Shown here: one piece after another, positions 6,405 through 11,691 of the stretch | Layout: the number at the start of each line of letters is the position of its first letter | Numbering within the stretch: the stretch's first letter is position 1 | Assembly: GCA_002369195.1 (NCBI GenBank) | Contig: DFEW01000019.1 | Coordinates: 1 to 11,859, forward strand | Source: Christensenella sp. UBA3792 | Lineage (GTDB): Bacteria > Bacillota > Clostridia > Christensenellales > CAG-138 | Direction of reading: 5' to 3' | Length of the DNA: 11,859 nucleotides | Notes under the pieces: generated by a model | Told to the model about the DNA's origin: nothing | Seen by the model: only the letters and a program-made list of their open reading frames with translations | Database searches by the model: none | Position numbers and translations under genes: made by a program

Positions 6405-7136
6405 ATGGTCGTCTATCAAATCCTGACGTTTGAATATGATTTGCCGTTATCGAAACTTTTGGATCGCCGCATGCGCGATCTGGACAACGCGTACTCGCTG
6501 GAGGCCGTTCCCGACGGCGTCCTTTTAAAGGTGCGCGGCGAATCGCCGGAGCGCGCGGCGGCGTATGCGCTCTCGCGCGTGCTGGGGCGCGACCTGCGGT
6601 ACTTCGCGCTGGCGGAGCTGACCGACGCGCTGCCGCTGTCGCTGTCCGAAAAGCAGGCGGTGCTGTCCGACGCGCTGGACGCGGCGTCCGCGCACGAGGA
6701 ACCGGCCGTGCTGATCGCAAAGCTGGAGGACTACCTCGGCGCGCAGCACACGGTCTGTCTCGAGGGGTTTCTGCGGTTTCGGATGCAGGAGTTTCTGATG
6801 CTGTGGGAGATCGCGGTCGAACAGGCGGCGGCGAACGTGCTGATGCAGAAGGAATACGGCGAGCTGATGGAAACGCTGCGCCGCTTCGCCGAATCGCGCA
6901 AGAGCCGCGTGCGCTCGCTTTCGGTGTGCATCCATCCGGACGGCACGATCACGCTCTCGGACGACGGCGACGTGCACATCGAGTATGTGGACTGCGCGCC
7001 GGACGGGATTTTGCAGCTACTCGTCAACATGGCGCCGGGAAAGCTGATCGTTTACGACCTCTCCGGAGACGAAAAAAATCGCCTCGCGGAGGCGATTGTC
7101 AAGGTCTTCGGCGACCGGGTGAAGCTGTACCGGTGA
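6405..7136 (+). CDS. ytxC: YtxC-family sporulation protein
   Basis: This 243-residue cytoplasmic protein has no signal peptide or membrane helix. The diagnostic part is residues 118-165: CLEGFLRFRMQEF, an acidic helix, then LMQKEYGELMETLRRFAE. This matches the YtxC pattern of an EGF-xx-FR segment followed by MEKEY and a YF/RF helix. The C-terminus, ILQLLVNMAPGKLIVYD followed by FGDRVKLY, also fits the family. YtxC-like proteins are widespread in endospore formers and annotated as putative sporulation proteins; their biochemical role is unknown. The ATG at 6405 follows AAAGGAG. The gene converges with aspartate kinase, with 17 bp between stops, and its last 20 codons contain the terminator hairpin of that opposite operon. 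The family call rests on my recognition of the motif, not on a search. Confidence 0.72.
   Translation: MVVYQILTFEYDLPLSKLLDRRMRDLDNAYSLEAVPDGVLLKVRGESPERAAAYALSRVLGRDLRYFALAELTDALPLSLSEKQAVLSDALDAASAHEEPAVLIAKLEDYLGAQHTVCLEGFLRFRMQEFLMLWEIAVEQAAANVLMQKEYGELMETLRRFAESRKSRVRSLSVCIHPDGTITLSDDGDVHIEYVDCAPDGILQLLVNMAPGKLIVYDLSGDEKNRLAEAIVKVFGDRVKLYR
7072..7097 (-). terminator. Intrinsic terminator of the DUF1015-aspartate kinase operon, inside the ytxC-like CDS
   Basis: The arms AATCGCCTC (7077-7085) and GAGGCGATT (7089-7097) form a perfect 9 bp stem with loop GCG. On the minus strand the hairpin is followed by seven U (7078-7072). It lies about 55 bases past the aspartate kinase stop, within codons of the convergent gene. 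Confidence 0.82.
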
Positions 7137-7153
7137 ATGCGCTGCGCTGACGC

Positions 7154-8467
7154 TTACGCAAACGCGCGGTAGATCGCCGTGATCGCGCGCTCGAAGTCGC
7201 GCTGCTCGACGCCGATGATGATGTTCATTTCGTTGCTGTCCTGATCGATCAGGCGCGCGTTGACCTCCGCGTCGGAAAGCGCCGCGAACAGCCGCGCCGC
7301 CACAAGCGGGTTGCGCACCATGCCGATGCCGACCGAGGCGATCAGCGCGATACAGCTTGCGATCTCGACCGTGTCCGGCGAACACTCGACCATGATGTCG
7401 TGGTAGAGCTGATCCATTCTGCCGGCAAGGCGCTTGTCGTCGATGACGAGCGAGATCGTGTCGATACCGGACGGCATGCGCTCGGCGGAAATGCCGTTTC
7501 GCGCAAGGATGCCCATGAGCCGATAGGCAAAGCCGAGGTCATTGTGCAGATTGTCCTTGGTCAGCGTGATGACCGTGTACCCGCGCCGCCCCGCAATGCC
7601 GGTCAGCGGACGCGCGTGCTCCTTATCGGTCGCCATGCTGTCGGGCACGATCATCGTGCCTTTCGCATCGGGATCGTTGGTGTTCAGCACGTGGATCGGG
7701 ATGCGCGCGCGGCGCACCGGAAAGATCGAATCCTCATGCAGCACGGACGCGCCCATGTAGCTGAGCTCGCGCAGTTCCGAGTACGTGACCGTTTCGATCG
7801 TCCGCGCCTCCGGTACGATGCGCGGATCGGTCATCAGAAAGCCGGAAACGTCGGTCCAGTTCTCGTACACGTCGCTGCCCGTGCCGCGCGCGACGATCGC
7901 GCCGGTGATGTCGCTGCCGCCGCGCGAAAACGTCCTGATCGCGCCGAAGCGTGTGCGCCCGTAAAAGCCCGGGATCACGACACGGTCGAACGCCTTGATG
8001 CACTCGCTCCTGCGCTGCGTGGCGTCGTCGTCGAACGTGCCGTCGTCGCGAAAGCGCACGAACTCCGCCGCGTCCAAAAACGGCACGTCAAGGTACGCCG
8101 CTAAAAGCTTGCCGTTCAGGTACTCGCCGCGGCTTGCCGCAAATGCGGGCGTCGCACCCGCCTCGATACGTGAACGGATCTCATCGAGCTCCGCCTCGAT
8201 GCACACGTCGAGCCCGAGTCCGTCGCGAATGCCGATAAACCGGTCGCAAATCTCGGCAAACGTCGCGTCGAACGGCTCGCCCTTTGCCGCAAGCGCCTGA
8301 CAGCGGTACAGCAGATCGGTGATCTTGCTGTCGTCCCGGAAGCGTTTTCCGGGCGCGCTAACCACCACGTACCGCCGGTCGGCGTCGCGTTCGATGATCG
8401 CTTTGACTTTTTGAAACTGTTCGGCGGAGGCAAGAGAGCTTCCGCCGAACTTTACGGTCTTTACCAT
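7154..8467 (-). CDS. lysC: Aspartate kinase
   Basis: It phosphorylates L-aspartate with ATP to 4-phospho-aspartate, the first step towards lysine/diaminopimelate, threonine and methionine; diaminopimelate also feeds peptidoglycan and spore dipicolinate. The 437 residues contain the nucleotide-binding KFGGSS (6-11), VVVSAPGKR (34-42), PGFYG (166-170), SRGGSDIT (181-188), ENWTDVSG (202-209) and ELSYMGASVLH (234-244). Two ACT-type regulatory domains follow (about 297-360 and 373-437), so allosteric control by an end-product amino acid is expected; which one cannot be told. The ATG at 8467 has an in-frame stop just upstream. Its ribosome binding site AAAGGA overlaps the end of the DUF1015 gene, so the genes are co-transcribed with an 18 bp gap and may be translationally coupled. 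No lysine riboswitch is visible. Confidence 0.94.
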   Translation of the reverse strand: MVKTVKFGGSSLASAEQFQKVKAIIERDADRRYVVVSAPGKRFRDDSKITDLLYRCQALAAKGEPFDATFAEICDRFIGIRDGLGLDVCIEAELDEIRSRIEAGATPAFAASRGEYLNGKLLAAYLDVPFLDAAEFVRFRDDGTFDDDATQRRSECIKAFDRVVIPGFYGRTRFGAIRTFSRGGSDITGAIVARGTGSDVYENWTDVSGFLMTDPRIVPEARTIETVTYSELRELSYMGASVLHEDSIFPVRRARIPIHVLNTNDPDAKGTMIVPDSMATDKEHARPLTGIAGRRGYTVITLTKDNLHNDLGFAYRLMGILARNGISAERMPSGIDTISLVIDDKRLAGRMDQLYHDIMVECSPDTVEIASCIALIASVGIGMVRNPLVAARLFAALSDAEVNARLIDQDSNEMNIIIGVEQRDFERAITAIYRAFA

Positions 8468-8485
8468 TCGGGTCTCAATGATCCT

Positions 8486-9802
8486 TTACTTTTCGATCCG
8501 TCTGCACTCCATATAGTAGCGTTTTTCGTTCGCTTCGCCCATCGAGAACGTCTTTCTGGGCAGCGCGCCGTCGTACACGACGGTCGGGAACAGCTCGGAT
8601 TTCTGCATGGCGGGGAGCAGGAAGCCCATCGTATCGGGCTTGGACGCCAGATCGCGCACGACCGCTTCGCCGTGGATGTAGTCGACCTCCGCGCCTTCGG
8701 TTTCCTTTAAGAGCGCGTCGATCGCGTTCTGCAGGGTGCCGACCGCAAGCTGCGCCGCGGGCTTCTCGACGACGAACGCGCCGAACGTCTTGCCGGTGCA
8801 GAACGGAATCGTATGCACTTCGCCGCCGGACGCCTTGGGCATATCGTCGGAAAGAACGATCTTCGCGTCGCCGTTCTGCGCCTTGAGCTTCGCAAGAAGC
8901 TTCTCAGCGCCTTCCATGCCGCCGATGCCGAACAGCACGCGGTGGATCGGCTCAAAGACGATGCCGTCGTCGTGCACGTTCTCGACCTCGACCAGCGCGT
9001 AGCGCGCGGGATGATCCTTCTGCTCCTCGGGGCTGAGCGTCGCCTTGACCTTTTCCCAGTTCGCCTTCGCGGTCGCGAAGCTGTGGTTGCCGTCGCCCAT
9101 CGCGAACAGCAGCGGCGCATGATCGCCGTACTTCGCGCGGAACGCGTCCGCATCGGTCAGCGCGGTCATCGCATCGATCGCGCCCTGCACGTCGGCCTTG
9201 CCGTCGACGAGCCAGCCGGTGATGTGACCGCCGTCGAGCATCAGGTCGGTGTCATAGACCTGCTCGAGCGCTTCGCTCTTCGCCGCGAGCGGTTCGATGA
9301 CCGTGCGCTTCGGGTCGTCGATCAGAACGAGGATATGCGGCAGCTCCAGCGGCGCGCCTTCGCGGATTCTGAGACGCGGCGGAATGCGCTCGACGATCGT
9401 GCCCTCGGTGGCACGGATCAACGTCGTCGCACCCTTGTTGTAATCATAGCATTCGAGATCGAGCGCCATGACAAGGCCCCAGCGCGTGTTGCCCGCAACC
9501 GAGCGCTTTACCAGCACAAAGCCCTGCGGTTTGGTCTCCAGGATTCCCTTTGCCATGTATTCGCGCATGTTCGCGCGGATCTTGGCGATGCGGTCCGCCT
9601 CGCCGTCCTTGCCCAAGTATGCCTCCGGCAGGAACAGGTCGAGCGTCGTCGGGGCGTTGCCGATGTAGGCGCGCGCCGCTTCCCAGTACTCGGGCTGCGA
9701 CGTGAACTGGTCGCATGCCACGACCGCCCACTTCGAAAAATCCGTCCCCTTCGGGGGAAGCATTACATTGGGTACCAGAACACCGATTTTGTTTTCGTAC
9801 AT
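8486..9802 (-). CDS. DUF1015 family protein
   Basis: This 438-residue protein is predicted cytoplasmic and matches the DUF1015 family (PF06245). It has an N-terminal ACDQFTSQPEYW (29-40), RATEGTIVERIPPR (130-143), the LPHILVLIDDP strand (154-164) and the highly conserved FAMGDGNHSFATAK (233-246). The family has no established activity; the conserved DGNH suggests a catalytic or metal/phosphate-binding site, which is inference. The start at 9802 has a good AAAGGAG eight bases upstream. A second in-frame ATG at 9838 adds 12 residues and lies at the predicted transcription start, so a longer leaderless product is possible. It is the first gene of an operon with aspartate kinase, which hints at a link to amino-acid metabolism. 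Confidence 0.88.
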   Translation of the reverse strand: MYENKIGVLVPNVMLPPKGTDFSKWAVVACDQFTSQPEYWEAARAYIGNAPTTLDLFLPEAYLGKDGEADRIAKIRANMREYMAKGILETKPQGFVLVKRSVAGNTRWGLVMALDLECYDYNKGATTLIRATEGTIVERIPPRLRIREGAPLELPHILVLIDDPKRTVIEPLAAKSEALEQVYDTDLMLDGGHITGWLVDGKADVQGAIDAMTALTDADAFRAKYGDHAPLLFAMGDGNHSFATAKANWEKVKATLSPEEQKDHPARYALVEVENVHDDGIVFEPIHRVLFGIGGMEGAEKLLAKLKAQNGDAKIVLSDDMPKASGGEVHTIPFCTGKTFGAFVVEKPAAQLAVGTLQNAIDALLKETEGAEVDYIHGEAVVRDLASKPDTMGFLLPAMQKSELFPTVVYDGALPRKTFSMGEANEKRYYMECRRIEK

Positions 9803-9843
9803 GTTTCGATCTCCTTTGCAAATTGCATTTTTGTACATGTATC

Positions 9844-9872
9844 ATTATACGGGATATCGAACGCTTTTGCAA
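9844..9872 (-). promoter_or_regulatory. Promoter of the DUF1015-aspartate kinase operon
   Basis: On the minus strand, TTGCAA (9872-9867), a 17 bp spacer and a perfect TATAAT (9849-9844) give a predicted start near 9837-9838. This coincides with an ATG in frame with the DUF1015 gene. Confidence 0.82.
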
Positions 9873-9919
9873 GCCAAAAAGCGCGCGCCGCAAACGCGCA
9901 TGAAATTTTGCGCGATCCG

Positions 9920-9948
9920 TTGCAAAAACCGGCGGAATATGATACCAT
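9920..9948 (+). promoter_or_regulatory. Candidate promoter of the polysaccharide deacetylase
   Basis: TTGCAA (9920-9925) is 17 bp from TACCAT (9943-9948), a weak -10; TATGAT at 9938-9943 is an alternative with a poor spacer. Either places the transcription start within about six bases of the ATG at 9956. Confidence 0.5.
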
Positions 9949-9955
9949 TCGACAC

Positions 9956-10843
9956 ATGAAACGAATGCTGAAAACCGTATTGTGTCTGCTTCTGTGCATC
10001 GGCTGCACGGCTCTGCCCGCCGCGGAGCTGCCTGCCGCGCCGAGCGCGGCGCCGACGCTCGAGCCGGACACGGCGGAATACGTCGTCGAAGCCGAGGTCG
10101 AAGTGCTGACCGCACCGCCCGCGCCGACGCCCGTTCCCACGCCGGAGCCGACCGCCACGCCGACCCCAGCACCGACGCCCGAGCCGACCCCGACGCCCGA
10201 GCCGACCAAGGACCCTCACCGCCCGATGGTCGCGCTGACCTTTGACGACGGTCCGAACCTGACGATGACCGAGCCGGTGCTCGAAAAGCTGCGCGAGTAC
10301 AACGTCGTCGCAACGTTTTTCCTGCTCGCCTCCGCGATCAACGATAAGACCGGACCGATGCTGCAGCACATGGTCGATCAGGGCTGCGAGATCGGCGTGC
10401 ACGGGCTGAACCACAACCGCATGGTCAACTTCTCCTCAAGCATCAACGCGAAGCGTCTGAAAGCCGCGGCGAAGGAAATCTCCGGCTGGATCGAAGGCGG
10501 ATATCAGCCGCACACCATGCGTCCGCCGGGAGGCAAGTATAACAGCGACGTCTTAAAGGGCGCCAAGTCCGCCGAGATGGCGGTGATCCTGTGGTCGGTC
10601 GACACGCTCGACTGGAAAACGCAGAACGTGAAGAAGATCATGGACGTCGTCAAGGCAGATACGACCGACGGCGCGATCATCCTCTGCCACGACCACCACA
10701 AGCCGACGCTCGACGCGCTCGACGAAATGATCCCGTGGCTGCTCGAACAGGGCTACGAACTCGTCACCGTCAGCGAGCTGCTCGAAAGCTCCGAGCAGGG
10801 GCTCGTCTACGGCAAGCTCTACCGGCAGAAGCCGAACCCGTAA
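9956..10843 (+). CDS. Exported polysaccharide deacetylase (CE4/NodB fold) on a Pro-Thr stalk
   Basis: This 295-residue enzyme should remove acetyl groups from a cell-wall or other polysaccharide outside the membrane. Residues 1-23 form a signal sequence with several Cys (C10, C14, C17); IGC resembles a lipobox but lacks Leu/Val at -3, so lipidation is uncertain. A Pro/Thr/Glu-rich stalk (about 53-85) would hold the catalytic domain away from the membrane. The NodB motifs are complete: TFDDGPN (base D97, metal D98), HGLNH (H149 and H153, with Gly where Ser/Thr is usual), RPPGGKYN (R189), DTLDW (216-220) and ILCH (H245). I chose the ATG at 9956 because the signal peptide starts there; the open frame extends far upstream only as a shadow of the DUF1015 gene. 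No Shine-Dalgarno sequence is nearby. Peptidoglycan is the likeliest substrate, but chitin-like or exopolysaccharide glycans are possible. Confidence 0.92.
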   Translation: MKRMLKTVLCLLLCIGCTALPAAELPAAPSAAPTLEPDTAEYVVEAEVEVLTAPPAPTPVPTPEPTATPTPAPTPEPTPTPEPTKDPHRPMVALTFDDGPNLTMTEPVLEKLREYNVVATFFLLASAINDKTGPMLQHMVDQGCEIGVHGLNHNRMVNFSSSINAKRLKAAAKEISGWIEGGYQPHTMRPPGGKYNSDVLKGAKSAEMAVILWSVDTLDWKTQNVKKIMDVVKADTTDGAIILCHDHHKPTLDALDEMIPWLLEQGYELVTVSELLESSEQGLVYGKLYRQKPNP

Positions 10844-10845
10844 CG

Positions 10846-10887
10846 AAAAGCGGATTGCCCGCGCTGCGAAGCAGTCCGCTTTTTTCC
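10846..10887 (+). terminator. Intrinsic terminator of the deacetylase gene
   Basis: AAAAGCGGATTGC (10846-10858) pairs with GCAGTCCGCTTTT (10871-10883) in a 13 bp stem with one G-U pair, followed by more T. It starts three bases after the stop codon. Confidence 0.88.
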
Positions 10888-10898
10888 GCTCCCGCCTC

Positions 10899-10927
10899 TT
10901 GCAACGCCCGCAAACCTGTGCTATAAT
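10899..10927 (+). promoter_or_regulatory. Promoter of tRNA-Arg
   Basis: TTGCAA (10899-10904), a 17 bp spacer and a perfect TATAAT (10922-10927) lie 13 bases before the mature tRNA 5' end. Confidence 0.85.
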
Positions 10928-10940
10928 AGCCAAGCAGCAT

Positions 10941-11017
10941 GTGCCTGTAGCTCAGCTGGATAGAGTGTCAGACTCCGACTCTGAAGGCCAGAGGTTCGAA
11001 TCCTCCCAGGCACGCCA
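10941..11017 (+). tRNA. tRNA-Arg (anticodon CCG)
   Basis: The 77-base gene folds as a cloverleaf. A 7 bp acceptor stem GTGCCTG/CAGGCAC is followed by a D arm GCTC/GAGT and an anticodon stem TCAGA/TCTGA around loop CTCCGAC. The anticodon CCG (10975-10977) reads CGG arginine codons. The T arm has loop TTCGAAT, with one A-C mismatch at the base of the T stem. The discriminator is G and CCA is encoded. The CCA is also the first part of the terminator stem. The 3' end is repeated twice downstream. Confidence 0.95.
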
Positions 11018-11052
11018 AAGAAAAGGACCCCTCGCGGGTCCTTTTCTTTGGC
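11014..11052 (+). terminator. Terminator of tRNA-Arg
   Basis: A 17 bp perfect stem pairs GCCAAAGAAAAGGACCC with its complement ending in TTTTCTTTGGC, around a 5-base loop CTCGC. The left arm starts at the tRNA discriminator base and CCA, so tRNA maturation and termination share bases. The right arm supplies the T-rich stretch. Confidence 0.8.
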
Positions 11053-11063
11053 TTATTTGATAG

Positions 11064-11167
11064 AGATTCGAACCGACCAGAGGTTCGTACAGGCGGCTTT
11101 GCCGCCTGCCCGGCATTTCTTCCTTTTTTTCCAATAAAAGAAATGCCGTATCCTCCCAGGCACGCCA
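11064..11167 (+). repeat. tRNA-Arg-derived repeat, copy A
   Basis: This 104 bp unit nearly matches the unit at 11221-11325. It contains CCAGAGGTTCG (11077-11087) and TCCTCCCAGGCACGCCA (11151-11167), which are adjacent parts of the tRNA-Arg 3' half including CCA. A 63 bp insert (11088-11150) sits between them, in the T loop. The insert has the hairpins CAGGCGGC-TTT-GCCGCCTG and CGGCATTTCTT...AAGAAATGCCG. The unit opens with GATTCGAACC, an inverted copy of the tRNA T-loop sequence, which can pair with GGTTCG. No acceptor 5' strand, D arm or anticodon arm is present, so it is not a functional tRNA. It could be an attachment-site duplicate or a tRNA-fragment-derived palindromic element. Confidence 0.85.
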
Positions 11168-11206
11168 CATAACAAAGCCACCCTTCACGGGTGGCTCTTG
11201 TTATGT
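11167..11206 (+). terminator. Terminator-like hairpin after repeat copy A
   Basis: ACATAACAAAGCCACCC (11167-11183) pairs with the segment 11189-11206, which has one bulged C, around loop TTCAC. As at the tRNA, the stem begins at the final A of CCA. Its sequence is unrelated to the terminator after the tRNA. It lacks a long U run. Confidence 0.65.
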
Positions 11207-11220
11207 TCGGACATGATCGA

Positions 11221-11325
11221 AGATTCGAACCGACCAGAGGTTCGTACAGGCGGCTTTGCCGCCTGCCCGGCATTTCTTCCTTGTTTTTCCAATAAAAGAA
11301 ATGCCGTATCCTCCCAGGCACGCCA
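11221..11325 (+). repeat. tRNA-Arg-derived repeat, copy B
   Basis: This 105 bp second copy differs from copy A only in the loop of the last hairpin, where TTGTTTTT replaces seven T. It again ends with the 17 bases TCCTCCCAGGCACGCCA (11309-11325). Its insert is 11245-11308. The two copies are 157 bp apart start to start, and the DNA between them is not repeated apart from its terminator-like form. Confidence 0.85.
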
Positions 11326-11367
11326 GAAAAGGATTGCTATCTTGACAAAGGCAGCAATCTTTTTTCT
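11325..11367 (+). terminator. Terminator after repeat copy B
   Basis: AGAAAAGGATTGCT (11325-11338) pairs with AGCAATC plus a T-rich arm (11353-11367), with a 14-base loop and six T. The stem again starts at the final A of the CCA-like end. It isolates the following promoter from upstream transcription. Confidence 0.75.
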
Positions 11368-11403
11368 ATTTCTTTGACAACAGCAATTGAATCATATTTC
11401 TGA

Positions 11404-11432
11404 TTGATTTTTGCTGCGTTTGCATGTATAAT
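11404..11432 (+). promoter_or_regulatory. Promoter of the leader/GNAT acetyltransferase unit
   Basis: TTGATT (11404-11409), a 17 bp spacer and a perfect TATAAT (11427-11432) predict a start near 11439. That leaves about 250 bases before the GNAT start at 11688. Confidence 0.75.
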
Positions 11433-11438
11433 ACAGAA

Positions 11439-11687
11439 GAACGCAATGAAAGGTGCGTACACCAATGATTATTACGATCGCCTGAAAACTGAACAGAGGT
11501 GCAGAACACGGGGGTATACCCCTTGGTTTGGTGCACCGTTTTCGGGTAACTTCGGATTGTGGAAACCGCAGGATGCAGCCACGACGGGAGCTGCTTCGCT
11601 GCGGTATTTTTGCGCCTTTTTTCAGGCGCCGACGCCACACAGGAACGATACCATATCAAATCTTATGTTCAAGGAGAAAAACCAATT
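11439..11687 (+). promoter_or_regulatory. Structured 5' leader upstream of the acetyltransferase gene
   Basis: The leader holds several inverted repeats. GGTGCA (11499-11504) pairs with TGCACC (11532-11537) around the perfect palindrome GGGGTATACCCC (11511-11522). ACCGCAG (11565-11571) pairs with CTGCGGT (11599-11605), enclosing GCAGC/GCTGC, and is followed by ATTTTTG, which could serve as a terminator or attenuator. GCGCC (11612-11616) pairs with GGCGC (11625-11629). This suggests attenuation control of the acetyltransferase. I do not recognise a known riboswitch or T-box. The stretch also contains an 81-codon ORF; whether it acts as RNA, peptide or both is unresolved. Confidence 0.45.
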
Positions 11688-11691
11688 ATGA
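11446..11691 (+). CDS. Possible 81-residue leader ORF overlapping the GNAT start
   Basis: An ATG at 11446, about seven bases after the predicted transcription start, opens an 81-codon frame. It ends at a TGA that overlaps the acetyltransferase start as ATGA (11688-11691). The product starts MKGAYTNDYYDRLKTEQRC and has no domain I recognise. The ATGA overlap would suit translational coupling. The strong dyad symmetries in the same DNA suggest the RNA fold is what is selected, and the start has only a weak GAAGA upstream, so the frame may be coincidental or only its first codons used as a regulatory peptide. Confidence 0.3.
   Translation: MKGAYTNDYYDRLKTEQRCRTRGYTPWFGAPFSGNFGLWKPQDAATTGAASLRYFCAFFQAPTPHRNDTISNLMFKEKNQL

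Noticed and set aside
8468..9843. Lysine riboswitch for aspartate kinase
   Set aside because: The kinase lies behind the DUF1015 gene with an 18 bp gap, and the operon leader before 9802 is under 40 bases, too short for a lysine riboswitch.
8813..9955. Upstream extension of the deacetylase frame, and the antisense frame over DUF1015
   Set aside because: The frame is open only because it is antisense to DUF1015. The deacetylase signal peptide starts at 9956 and a promoter lies just before it.
10952..11321. Two minus-strand open frames of 78 and 117 codons over the tRNA and its repeats
   Set aside because: They translate the antisense of tRNA-Arg and of the tRNA-derived repeats (for example WEDSNLWPSESES), a known class of spurious protein calls.
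11064..11325. Additional functional tRNA genes
   Set aside because: Neither copy has an acceptor 5' strand, D arm or anticodon arm; only the 3' part of tRNA-Arg is rebuilt, and the insert disrupts the T loop.
11018..11340. CRISPR array
   Set aside because: There are only two ~104 bp units with internal hairpins and tRNA homology. There are no short regular repeats with equal-length spacers and no cas genes.
11366..11659. 97-codon minus-strand open frame opposite the GNAT leader
   Set aside because: It lacks a ribosome binding site, runs antisense to the promoter and structured leader, and has no recognisable domain.
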